DNA of 64,000 nucleotides from VRUE01 sp963718755 (GTDB lineage: Bacteria; Actinomycetota; Thermoleophilia; Solirubrobacterales; 70-9): contig OY970376.1 in assembly GCA_963718755.1 (NCBI GenBank), positions 1,922,001 through 1,986,000 on the forward strand. Reading direction: 5' to 3'. Below, one piece after another: positions 42,327 to 49,664 of this stretch; within the stretch, counting starts at the first letter, position 1, and each line of letters starts with the position of its first letter. The position numbers and the translations under genes are program-made. Under the pieces are notes generated by a model. The model was not told where the DNA came from. It saw only the letters and a program-made list of their open reading frames with translations, and did not search any database.

Positions 42327-42824
42327 GTGTCGGACCGACCTTCGGGGAGAGAGGAGAGCGAGGACGAGCGCCTCGATCGCAACCTCGCCGAGCTTCTGCA
42401 GGAGCTGCGGGTGGCGCTGCCTGGCGTGCAGGTCCTCTTTGCCTTCCTGCTGGCGGTTCCGTTTCAGCAGAACTTCGGGGAGATCACCCCCTTCCAGGAG
42501 AAGCTCTATTTCGGCACCTTGCTCTGTACGGCGATCTCGGCGGCTCTGCTGATCTCGCCGACGGCATACCACCGGCTCACCTTCCACCTGCAGCAGAAGA
42601 GGGAGCTGGTGATGATCTCTAACCGCCTTGCGATTTTTGGCCTTGGGTTTCTCGCCCTGGCGATGACCGGTGCGGTCACGCTGATTACCGACGTCCTCTT
42701 CGGTGGCTTCGCCGCGGCTGCCTTTGGCATCTCTGCGGCGGCGATGTTCGTGTTGCTCTGGGGGGTGCTGCCGCTCAAGCGGCGGCTTAGTCTGGCGTCG
42801 CTGGAGGCCGAGCGCTCAACATAA
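42327..42824 (+). CDS. DUF6328-family membrane protein
   Basis: 165-residue integral membrane protein. A charged cytosolic N-terminus (SDRPSGREESEDERLDRNLAELLQELRVALPGVQVLFAFLL) leads into four hydrophobic helices (about residues 38-57, 68-85, 100-125 and 130-150). The ELRVALPGVQVLFAFLLAVPF stretch is the recognisable part of DUF6328, a family of unknown function common in actinobacteria. The GTG at 42327 has no strong ribosome site. The last 9 nt overlap the convergent HD gene. Confidence 0.8.
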   Translation: MSDRPSGREESEDERLDRNLAELLQELRVALPGVQVLFAFLLAVPFQQNFGEITPFQEKLYFGTLLCTAISAALLISPTAYHRLTFHLQQKRELVMISNRLAIFGLGFLALAMTGAVTLITDVLFGGFAAAAFGISAAAMFVLLWGVLPLKRRLSLASLEAERST

Positions 42825-43436
42825 GGGCGCGTGCTCGTCCTCGGCGCGCTGGCCCCAGAGCCCGACCATCTCGTCGGCGAACTTCTCAACCAGGGGGGTG
42901 TCGGGTGAGTGGGCGAAGAGCATTTCCAGGTCGAACTCCCAGACAAGGATCTTGACGTCGAGTGCGACCGGCAGGTCCTCGTCGACGTCCTCGCCAAGGA
43001 TCTCGTAAGCCTGACGCAGAACTACGACGTTGGTGGCTTTGTCGGCGGCAAAGATCGCCTGTGCCCCCGGTCCGGCCGCCGCGACTCGCTCGCGGTGCTC
43101 GCGCTTGCGGTCTTCGTACCTGGGGATCGTTGTGTCTTCAGTCAGCGCTTCCACCAGCGCGACCACCTCCTCGCCAAAGCGGCCCTGCAATGAGCCCGGC
43201 TCGACCTCGGCGTGCTCGGCAACGTCGTGCAGGAGGCCGGCCGCGATCACCTCCTCCGGGTAGTCGTGCTCGGCCAGCAGCTCGGCGACCGCCAGCACAT
43301 GCTCGATGAAAGGAACCTCATCGCAGCCGGTCTGGCGAAACTGGCCGGCGTGAGCGCGACGCGCTACTGAAAGAGCGCCCCGGACCTGTGCCGAGCGCTC
43401 CGCCTTGGAGTCGATCCGACTGGAGGGGGAAGACAT
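42816..43436 (-). CDS. HD-domain phosphohydrolase (SpoT/RelA hydrolase-like)
   Basis: 206-residue HD protein similar to the ppGpp hydrolase domain without a synthetase part. Metal-binding residues: HAGQFRQ, the HD pair in AAGLLHDVAEHAEV and the later ADKATNVVVL. RSH-family hydrolases of this size (SAH-like) cleave (p)ppGpp; specificity is inferred. Its upstream region has three GTAC-type repeats (GTACATTT, GGTACGAA, GGAGTACC) in AT-rich sequence between 43437 and 43506. Confidence 0.85.
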   Translation of the reverse strand: MSSPSSRIDSKAERSAQVRGALSVARRAHAGQFRQTGCDEVPFIEHVLAVAELLAEHDYPEEVIAAGLLHDVAEHAEVEPGSLQGRFGEEVVALVEALTEDTTIPRYEDRKREHRERVAAAGPGAQAIFAADKATNVVVLRQAYEILGEDVDEDLPVALDVKILVWEFDLEMLFAHSPDTPLVEKFADEMVGLWGQRAEDEHAPLC

Positions 43437-43506
43437 TTAAGGGGCAGAGTAACGGACCAAACAAGAAAGGTACTCCATTCGTACCGAAACGGGACAAATG
43501 TACTGT

Positions 43507-44388
43507 TTAGCCTGCAGAGATGGGGCTCGGTGCCAGCGCGCGCACGTCCAGCTCAGCCCCCTCGACCGCCAGTTCGATCGTCTCCGGGTCCCCTCCGGAC
43601 GCCAACCAGCGCTCCCGCGCCTCCACCCCGAGCCGGTCGAGCTGCTCATCGGAATGCAGCGGGTCGTGATGGAAGAGGACGGTCCGGCCGGCGCCGGTGC
43701 GGCGGGCGAAGCAGAGCGCGTGGGAGAGCGAGGAGTGACCCCAGCCGAGGTGGTCGGGGTACTCGGCGTCGGCGTACTGGCCGTCGTGGATCAGCAGCGA
43801 GGCGTCTTGGGCGAGGCCGAAGCCGGAGATCCACTCCTCCTCGAGCGTCTCGAGGTCGGCGCCGAGCGCCGGCTCGTGATCGGGGATGTAGGCGAGGGAG
43901 TCCTCGCCGTCGTCGATCCGGTAGCCGAGCGTGGGGCCGCGATGGGAGACCGAGGCGGCGCGGATCCGCGCCGGGCCGATCTCCCACTCGGTCTCCGGCG
44001 TGTGGCGGAAGGAGACGTCGCAGGGCAGCTCGCGCACCTCGACCGGCGAGAGCGGCGCCGAGATGTAGCGGGCGATGCGGTCGCGCAGTGAGGCCTCAGG
44101 AGAAGCGGGTCCCCAGATCACGATCTCGGTCTGGGGACGGAAGCAGGGCGCGAAGAAGACCAGGCCCTGGATGTGGTCGAGGTGGAGGTGGGTGAGGAGT
44201 ATGTGGAGGCGGGTCGGCTCGTCGGGGAGAGCGAGGCCGAGGTTGCGGATGCCGGTGCCGGCGTCGAGCGCCAGCAGCGAGCCGTCGGAGAGGGTGACGC
44301 CGACGCAGGAAGTGTTGCCGCCGTAGCGGATCGTCTCTGGCCCTGGGGAGGGGACCGAGCCGCGCGTGCCCCAGAGCTTGGCCTTCAC
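43507..44388 (-). CDS. MBL-fold metal-dependent hydrolase (PP-type, phosphodiesterase-like)
   Basis: 293-residue metallo-beta-lactamase-fold protein starting MKAKLWGTRGSVPSPGPETIRYGGNTSC, as in RNase Z/PhnP-like phosphodiesterases. Metal motifs are LLTHLHLDHIQGL, SVSHRGPTLGYRI, IPDHEP and LIHDGQY. GTG 44388 directly follows the PAS-gene stop by 1 nt, so the pair is translationally coupled. The substrate may be a cyclic nucleotide or phosphoester. Confidence 0.88.
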   Translation of the reverse strand: MKAKLWGTRGSVPSPGPETIRYGGNTSCVGVTLSDGSLLALDAGTGIRNLGLALPDEPTRLHILLTHLHLDHIQGLVFFAPCFRPQTEIVIWGPASPEASLRDRIARYISAPLSPVEVRELPCDVSFRHTPETEWEIGPARIRAASVSHRGPTLGYRIDDGEDSLAYIPDHEPALGADLETLEEEWISGFGLAQDASLLIHDGQYADAEYPDHLGWGHSSLSHALCFARRTGAGRTVLFHHDPLHSDEQLDRLGVEARERWLASGGDPETIELAVEGAELDVRALAPSPISAG

Positions 44389-44389
44389 C

Positions 44390-44803
44390 TCAGGCGCCCG
44401 ATCCGTTCGGTGCGGCGGGCCAGAGGACGGCGATCGCGCCGCGCGAGCCGTGCGCGGTCTGGATCGGGAAGGCGGACACCTCGACCTGGTGGCAGGTCCC
44501 GTCGACGGAGTGGATCTCGAAGTTGCCGTGGGCGGGGCGGTCGTTGCGGACGGCGACCACCAGCGGCAGTTCGTCGTAGGGGATCGGCTCGCCGCCCTCG
44601 TCGAAGGGGCCGAAGAGCGCGCCCCACTCCTGCGGCCCCACGGTGCCCAGCTCCTCCCACGATTTGCCCAGCAGCAACCCCGCGGCCTCGTTGTAGAAGA
44701 CGAGGATGCCACCCTCGTCGACAAGGAAGGCAGGGGTCGAGAGCGCCGACATCAAATTGCGGGCAAGAATCAGCTCGAGTGGCTTCTGGGACGCAGTTGG
44801 CAC
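44390..44803 (-). CDS. PAS-domain protein
   Basis: 137-residue stand-alone PAS domain: LMSALSTPAFLVDEGGILVFYNEAAG, then LGKSWEELGTV and the closing strands HGNFEIHSVDGTCHQVEVSAFPI. The start is the GTG at 44803 after TAGGAGAG. There is no output domain; as it is coupled to the MBL hydrolase it is probably a sensory subunit for that enzyme. Confidence 0.85.
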   Translation of the reverse strand: MPTASQKPLELILARNLMSALSTPAFLVDEGGILVFYNEAAGLLLGKSWEELGTVGPQEWGALFGPFDEGGEPIPYDELPLVVAVRNDRPAHGNFEIHSVDGTCHQVEVSAFPIQTAHGSRGAIAVLWPAAPNGSGA

Positions 44804-44844
44804 GTACTCTCCTACCCTCGAACGCGGATGTGTGCAAGGGCTGT

Positions 44845-44894
44845 GACGTTCGTCACTTAGGCAATTTACAGCGCCAAGTGATCCTCGGCGACGG
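44845..44894. repeat. decayed family A palindrome
   Basis: GACGTTCGTCACTTAGGC matches the first 19 nt of the 50-bp family with one deletion and one substitution. The right half keeps GCC-AAGTGA (44873-44881) but not the outer arm or the CATATG centre. It lies in the divergent gap between the PAS gene and the acyltransferase gene, a location where no intact copy is found. Confidence 0.6.
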
Positions 44895-44949
44895 GCGCGC
44901 GGCGGCAAGGTCGAGTAGAACTCGCCGGACCTTGAATGAGCCCAGCCGC

Positions 44950-45558
44950 ATGTACCGGGTCGCGATGGCCCTCTGCCGTCCGGCGGTGGCGGGGTGGGGT
45001 CGGCTCGAGGTCGATGGGCTCGAGGCGCTGCCGTCGGAGGGGCCGGCGCTGGTCATCGGCAACCACGACAGCCACTGGGATCCGGTGACCGTCGGCGTGG
45101 CGGCGATCCGTCGCCGTCAGATCAAGGCGCTCGCCAAATCGACGCTCTGGGACGTCAGGGGTCTGAGCCCGGTGCTCGACGGCATGGGTCAGATCCCGAT
45201 CGAGCGGGGGGCGGGAGATGCGGGGGCGTTGTCGCGGGCGATAGAGGAGCTGCGTGCCGGCGCCTGCATCGGCGTCTTCCCCGAAGGCACCCGCTCGCGC
45301 GGCGAGGTGCTGCGAGCGCGCAGTGGGGTTGGCCGCCTCGCGCTCGAAGTTCCCGAGGCGAAGCTCGTCTGCGTTGCGATCGAGGGGACCTCGGAGTTGA
45401 CGGGCTTCCCTCGGCGCCCGCGGCTGCGGACGCGCTTCTTCGAGCCTGCGGGAGGTCAGGCGCGGCCCGATGAGGAGCCGGGGGAGCTAGCGGTGCGACT
45501 GCTCGCAGAGATCCGGGCGCAGGTCTCGCCGTCGATCTCGTGGCGCAAGCGCTCGTAA
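44950..45558 (+). CDS. lysophospholipid acyltransferase (PlsC-like)
   Basis: 202-residue 1-acylglycerol-3-phosphate acyltransferase. The HX4D motif is VIGNHDSHWDPV, the second block GMGQIPIERG, and the third GVFPEGTRSRG. It adds a second acyl chain to phosphatidic-acid precursors or similar. The ATG at 44950 is the natural start; upstream frame is shadow of the PAS-MBL pair. It lacks a strong membrane helix but has a hydrophobic start. Confidence 0.92.
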   Translation: MYRVAMALCRPAVAGWGRLEVDGLEALPSEGPALVIGNHDSHWDPVTVGVAAIRRRQIKALAKSTLWDVRGLSPVLDGMGQIPIERGAGDAGALSRAIEELRAGACIGVFPEGTRSRGEVLRARSGVGRLALEVPEAKLVCVAIEGTSELTGFPRRPRLRTRFFEPAGGQARPDEEPGELAVRLLAEIRAQVSPSISWRKRS

Positions 45559-45639
45559 CGGGCCTGGGCGCAAGAGGTTGCAGAAGATTTTGATTTTGCG
45601 CACTATCCGTCGCAATATTCTGTCTACAGTGGCGCTACC

Positions 45640-45891
45640 ATGTACCGGATGGACTGGACAGACGATCGTCTGCAAGAGCGATTCGACTCGATCAACCACC
45701 GTTTCGACGAGGTCGACCGTCACTTCGAGCAGGTCGACAAGCGCTTCGAGCGGATCGACAAGCGCTTCGACAAAGTCGACGCCGAGTTGGGCCGGATCAA
45801 TTCGCGGATTGACGGTCTGCAGCGCACGATCATGCAGACGAACGTGGTGATCATCGCCGCCTTGATTGGCTTGATCGCAACGCAGTTATAG
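45640..45891 (+). CDS. small coiled-coil membrane-anchored protein
   Basis: 83 residues. Repeating heptads of the form RFDxVDxHFE/KRFERIDKRFDKVDAEL (residues about 12-50) make a long charged coiled coil, and the C-terminal 20 residues (NVVIIAALIGLIATQL) are a membrane helix. Similar to phage- and stress-associated small proteins with DUF1640-like helices, but I cannot assign a family. Upstream 45559-45639 is AT-rich and carries TTGCGCACT and CAATATTCT, possible promoter elements. It converges on the TetR gene by 9 nt. Confidence 0.75.
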   Translation: MYRMDWTDDRLQERFDSINHRFDEVDRHFEQVDKRFERIDKRFDKVDAELGRINSRIDGLQRTIMQTNVVIIAALIGLIATQL

Positions 45892-45900
45892 AGACTGGTC

Positions 45901-46593
45901 CTACAGCGAGGCGAGCAGGAGCTCGCTCAGCTCCGGCTCGAGGTCGCCCAGCCGCTGCGGGTCGCCGCTCGCGGCGCGGGTCGAGACCATCGCCAGGGCA
46001 GCGCCGATCAGGCGGCGCTCGAGGCCCGGCAGGGGCGTCGCGCCGGCCGGATCGGCAAGCACGGAACGCAGCAGCCCGCCGAGGCGCTCGACCAGCTCGC
46101 GGCGAGCGGCGGCGAGGGCGGCGATCTGCGGCGGCGGCTCGGCGCTGAGCAGGCGGGCGACGTCGGGCTCCGCGGCGAGGAAGCCGAGGGCGGTGGAGAT
46201 GCCGGTCTGCGCCCGGCCGCGCCGGTCCGCCTCGGCGATCGGGCCACGCTGCTCGACCAGCGCCGCGCAGGCACTCTCGATCTCCTGGCAGAGGCGCCCC
46301 GCTTCGGTTTCATAGGCGGCCAGCAAGCACGCCCAGAGGTCCTCGAAGTGCTGGTAGAAGGTGCGGCTGGAGACGCCGGCGAGCTCAGTCACGCGGGCGG
46401 CGGTGAGGCGGCCGTAGCCCTGCTCGGCGAGCGCGGCGGCCGCTGCCTCGAGCAGGCGAAGGCGCTGATGCGCTCGCACCAGGTTGGCGGGGATGCCATG
46501 GCGGCCGGGGGGGAGGCGCAGCGGCGCGGCCTCGAACTCTGCCTGGGCGGGCTCGGCGAGGGCGGTGCCGGCGATCAGTCGCAGCTCGGTCAT
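45901..46593 (-). CDS. TetR/AcrR-family regulator
   Basis: 230-residue regulator. DNA-binding helix-turn-helix is RVTELAGVSSRTFYQHFEDLWACLLAAY (residues about 67-92), preceded by about 35 residues including PPGRHGIPANLVRAHQRLRLLEAAAAAL. The C-terminal ligand domain is Ala/Leu-rich. The start overlaps the next TetR stop by 4 nt (ATGA), so these two are one transcript. The PPGRHG box is shared with the gene at 48019. Confidence 0.9.
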   Translation of the reverse strand: MTELRLIAGTALAEPAQAEFEAAPLRLPPGRHGIPANLVRAHQRLRLLEAAAAALAEQGYGRLTAARVTELAGVSSRTFYQHFEDLWACLLAAYETEAGRLCQEIESACAALVEQRGPIAEADRRGRAQTGISTALGFLAAEPDVARLLSAEPPPQIAALAAARRELVERLGGLLRSVLADPAGATPLPGLERRLIGAALAMVSTRAASGDPQRLGDLEPELSELLLASL

Positions 46594-47306
46594 CTCCCCC
46601 CCGCCTCTTCCTCGACCCCCGTCAACCGCGCCCGCTCGCGCTCCAGCAGGATGCTGGCGCGCTCGAAGGCTCCTTCCGCCTCCTCCTTGCCGAAGTAGGA
46701 GCCGGCGGCGAAGTGCATCAGCTCCGGCAGCGCGTCCCAGAGGCGGGCCGGGTCGCCGGCGGTCAGGGCCTCGCTGACGGCGGACTCGATCCCGCCGACG
46801 ACGAAGACGCCGGTCGCTTCCGGCGGCGCCTCGGCTGGGTCGACGTCGGCCCGGGCACTGTCGATCGTCGCCGCCAGCCGCTCGACCGCGGCCTCGTGCC
46901 GGGCCATCGCCGGCTCGCCGGCGATCTGCACCTCGACGAAGAGCGCCCGGGCGATCGCCGGCCGCCGGGTGACGAACTGGAACAGGCGAACGATCGCCTC
47001 GCGCACCCCGGGCTCCCAGCCCGGGGTGGTCGCCGCCGCTTCCAGAACGCTGACGCAGAGGCGCTCGATCCAGACCGCGTAGGCCTGGGCGAAGCAGTCC
47101 TCCTTGCTCTCGAAGTGCTGGTAGAACTGCGCCCGGTGGCCGCCGCTGTGCTCGAGGATCGAGCGCACCGAGGTCTCGCGGAAGCCGAGCTCGCCGCAGG
47201 CGATCAAGACCCCTTCCATTGCGCCCTCCCGCACGTCGCCCTGGCGGGCCCCGTTCACGCCAAGCGAGTCGACCTGGTTGATCGCTGCTGAGGCTTCCGG
47301 TGCCAT
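46590..47306 (-). CDS. TetR/AcrR-family regulator
   Basis: 238-residue regulator with an HTH GELGFRETSVRSILEHSGGHRAQFYQHFESKEDCFAQAY near residues 35-75. ATG 47306 is chosen as it starts close to the domain (MAPEASAAINQ); the longer frame is antisense to the divergent genes. Its upstream region (47307-47375) is shared with the divergent gene at 47376 and contains the motif discussed in Part 2. Confidence 0.88.
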   Translation of the reverse strand: MAPEASAAINQVDSLGVNGARQGDVREGAMEGVLIACGELGFRETSVRSILEHSGGHRAQFYQHFESKEDCFAQAYAVWIERLCVSVLEAAATTPGWEPGVREAIVRLFQFVTRRPAIARALFVEVQIAGEPAMARHEAAVERLAATIDSARADVDPAEAPPEATGVFVVGGIESAVSEALTAGDPARLWDALPELMHFAAGSYFGKEEAEGAFERASILLERERARLTGVEEEAGGR

Positions 47307-47375
47307 AGGCCCTATAAAAACTACTCCTTTTTCGTCAGATATGAAATCTTTTTCAAGTCGGCTACTCTCGGAGGC
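47307..47375. promoter_or_regulatory. shared divergent promoter of the TetR cluster
   Basis: 69-nt AT-rich interval between two TetR genes. It contains AAAAACTACTCCTT (47316-47329), repeated with one change upstream of the collagen-like gene (48704-48717), and dyad-like GAAATCTTTTTCAAG. These may be binding sites for the TetR proteins; not tested. Confidence 0.4.
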
Positions 47376-48029
47376 ATGCAGTACCTCTCGCAAAGGCTGG
47401 CTTCGAAGCCGTCTCCGCCGCGGGGGGCAGGGGCGGAAGCGGGGGCCATCTCGCCCCAGCAGCGCGAGCGGATCCTCGACGCGGCCGAGCGGCTGATCGC
47501 GGCAGAGGGCGTCGCCGGCACCTCGATCGAAGCGCTGGTAAGAGAGGCCGGCGTCTCCTCCGTCACCTTCTACGAGTTCTTCGAGAGCAAGGAAGAGTGC
47601 TTCGTCGCGGCATTCGACCGGGCGCTGGAGGACGGGGCGGGGGAGCTGGCCAGGGCAGCTGCGGGCGACCCGGCGGCGGGCGGTCTCTCCTGGTCTGAAC
47701 AGATCGCGACCGGACTGCGCGCGGTGACCGGGCTGGTCGCGACCGAGCCCGAGAGGGCGCGGCTTTGCCTCGTCGAGGCGCAGACCGGCGGGCCGGGGCT
47801 GAGCACCCGCTTCGAGGCCGCCCTCGATCGCGTCGCGGCGAAGCTGCGTGAGGGCCGGGCCCTCGACACCGCTCCAGCCGACCTCCCCTCGACCCATGAG
47901 GAGGCAACCGCCGGCGCCCTCGCTTGGCTGTTGCGCGAGCGCCTCGAGACAGGGGACCTGGAGGGATTGGGGGCGCTCTACCCCGAACTGATCGACATCG
48001 CCCTCGCCCCCTACCTCGGTGATGGCTGA
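47376..48029 (+). CDS. TetR/AcrR-family regulator
   Basis: 217-residue regulator. HTH AERLIAAEGVAGTSIEALVREAGVSSVTFYEFFESKEECFVAAFDRAL (residues about 38-85). The ATG at 47376 is divergent to the pair on the minus strand. It overlaps the next TetR start by 11 nt. Divergent neighbours and a shared promoter suggest cross-regulation. Confidence 0.88.
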   Translation: MQYLSQRLASKPSPPRGAGAEAGAISPQQRERILDAAERLIAAEGVAGTSIEALVREAGVSSVTFYEFFESKEECFVAAFDRALEDGAGELARAAAGDPAAGGLSWSEQIATGLRAVTGLVATEPERARLCLVEAQTGGPGLSTRFEAALDRVAAKLREGRALDTAPADLPSTHEEATAGALAWLLRERLETGDLEGLGALYPELIDIALAPYLGDG

Positions 48030-48684
48030 CGACGTCTCACAGGCAGGCAATGCCTTGGCAGCGGACCGCCTGCCACCTGGCCGCCACGGCCTCTCACGCC
48101 TCTTCGTCGCCGAGAACCAGCGCGAACGGCTGCTCAACGGCGTGGTCGAGGCGGTCGCCGAGCATGGCTACAACGCGACGACGATCGCCCGCATCACTGC
48201 CGCGGCGAAGATCTCCCGACGCACTTTCTACGAGTACTTCGATGGCAAGGAGGACTGCTTCCTCGCTGCCTACGAGATGATCGAGGCCCACGTCCTCGAC
48301 TCGATGCTGGCCGCGCCGGGGGCGGGGGAGGAGTGGCCAGACCGGGTGCGGGCGCGGCTTGCCGCGCTGCTCGACGTCCTCTCCCGCGACAGCGCCGTCG
48401 CGCGCTGCTTCCTGGTCGAGCCGCTCGCCGCGGGCGGCGACGTCGCCACCCGCTATCGCGAGGCGATGCAGCTGCTCGCCGGGGCGCTGCGCCCCGAGCC
48501 CCTGCCCTCGGAGCTCGACATGGAAGTCCGCGACCAGGCTCTGATCGGCGGCATCGCGACGCTGATCGTCCGCCGCCTCAACAGCGGCGGTGTCCGCCGC
48601 CTCGATGAGCTCCTCCCCGACCTGGTCGAGCTCGCCCTCGCGCCCTACGTGGGTCGCCAGGAGGCCAAGCGGCTGGCTGCCTAG
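48019..48684 (+). CDS. TetR/AcrR-family regulator
   Basis: 221-residue regulator with PPGRHGLSRLFVAENQRERLLNGVVEAVAEHGYNATTIARITAAAKISRRTFYEYFDGKEDCFLAAYEMI as its DNA-binding region. GTG 48019 or ATG 48022 are possible starts. Fourth of the cluster; it shares the PPGRHG preamble with the gene at 45901 (APLRLPPGRHGIPANLV), which suggests that these two are more closely related. Confidence 0.88.
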   Translation: MMADDVSQAGNALAADRLPPGRHGLSRLFVAENQRERLLNGVVEAVAEHGYNATTIARITAAAKISRRTFYEYFDGKEDCFLAAYEMIEAHVLDSMLAAPGAGEEWPDRVRARLAALLDVLSRDSAVARCFLVEPLAAGGDVATRYREAMQLLAGALRPEPLPSELDMEVRDQALIGGIATLIVRRLNSGGVRRLDELLPDLVELALAPYVGRQEAKRLAA

Positions 48685-48703
48685 AGCCGCAAACCTTCAT
48701 TTC

Positions 48704-48820
48704 AAAAACTTCTCCTTGCATTTGTAAACCGTTTCTTTTATCCTCGTTCCAGCGGCTGCCTCAGGGAGGGCTCCGCGGCAGGACCCACACAGGGACTAGG
48801 GACAAGGAGAAGAGATCTAG
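48704..48820 (+). promoter_or_regulatory. upstream region of the collagen-like gene
   Basis: AT-rich start AAAAACTTCTCCTT (48704-48717), then TTGTAAACCGTTTCTTTTATCCT (48721-48743), which contains a plausible promoter (TTGTAA ... TTATCC), and a leader ending AAGGAGAAGAGATCTAG just before the ATG at 48821. The ribosome site is AAGGAG (48805-48810), 10 nt before the ATG. Confidence 0.45.
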
Positions 48821-49657
48821 ATGCTCTCGCCACTACGCAACCGCTTCGGCATCCCGGGCGTGATCTCGGTGATCGCCCTCGTCTTCGCCATGTTCGGCGG
48901 CGCTTATGCCGCGACGAACGACGGCGGCGGCGCAAAGGCAACCGCTTCAGCCAAGGGCAAGCCAGGCCCGCGCGGCAAGCAGGGCAAGCAAGGTAAGCCT
49001 GGCCCAGCAGGACCCCAGGGACCCGCTGGCGCCCAGGGACCCGCGGGCCCCGCCGGAGCTAAGGGTGACAAGGGCGATAACGGCGGCGCCGGCGCCAACG
49101 GCAAATCAGCCGAAGCGATCGCCTTCATCGGCGGCAAAGGCCCGATCGGCGGCGTGACCTGCACCGCAGGCGGCCTCGAAGTCAAATCCGCCAGCGCCAC
49201 GACCCTCGTCTGCAACGGCAAAAACGGCACCAACGGCGTGAGTGGATTCACCGCGACGCTGCCCAGCGAACAGACCGAGACCGGCACCTACCTGCTCAGC
49301 TCCGAAGAAGGGAATGGAGTCATCTTCGGCGCTGCGGCGACGACCCTCTCCTTCCCCATTCCTCTTCCAGAGCCACTCGAAACGGCGGACACGATTTTCG
49401 TCCCTCAGTTCGGATCGGTTCCAGCGGACTGCCAAAACACCGAACACGCGGGCACGGCCAGCTTCGAAAACCCCGAGGCCACCCCCGGGTTCCTCTGTGT
49501 CTTTGAGGCTGCCTTCAACAACACTGAACACGGAGAAACGGAGATCAAAAAGATCGCGGGTGGCTATGGAGCAGATGTCGTAGGGGCAACTATTGGGCAG
49601 ACTGTAACCGGAGCAGGAGCTTTCTCGCGAGGCACCTGGGCCGTAACGGCTCCCTGA
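48821..49657 (+). CDS. secreted collagen-like protein
   Basis: 278 residues. Start MLSPLRNRFGIPGVISVIALVFAMFGGAYA is a signal or membrane anchor; residues about 45-92 are Gly-X-Y repeats (GKPGPRGKQGKQGKPGPAGPQGPAG and so on), which form a triple helix in trimers; the C-terminal half has a Cys-containing globular domain (GVTCTAGGLEV, LVCNGKNGTNG, DCQNTEH, FLCVFEAAF). Similar proteins are encoded in multiple copies in Thermoleophilia as I recall. Likely cell-surface adhesin or structural. Confidence 0.92.
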   Translation: MLSPLRNRFGIPGVISVIALVFAMFGGAYAATNDGGGAKATASAKGKPGPRGKQGKQGKPGPAGPQGPAGAQGPAGPAGAKGDKGDNGGAGANGKSAEAIAFIGGKGPIGGVTCTAGGLEVKSASATTLVCNGKNGTNGVSGFTATLPSEQTETGTYLLSSEEGNGVIFGAAATTLSFPIPLPEPLETADTIFVPQFGSVPADCQNTEHAGTASFENPEATPGFLCVFEAAFNNTEHGETEIKKIAGGYGADVVGATIGQTVTGAGAFSRGTWAVTAP

Positions 49658-49664
49658 TCGCCCC

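Noticed and set aside
48951..49090. Collagen Gly-X-Y DNA repeat as a minisatellite or CRISPR-like array
   Set aside because: It encodes in-frame Gly-X-Y repeats of a normal secreted protein; DNA units vary as codons allow.
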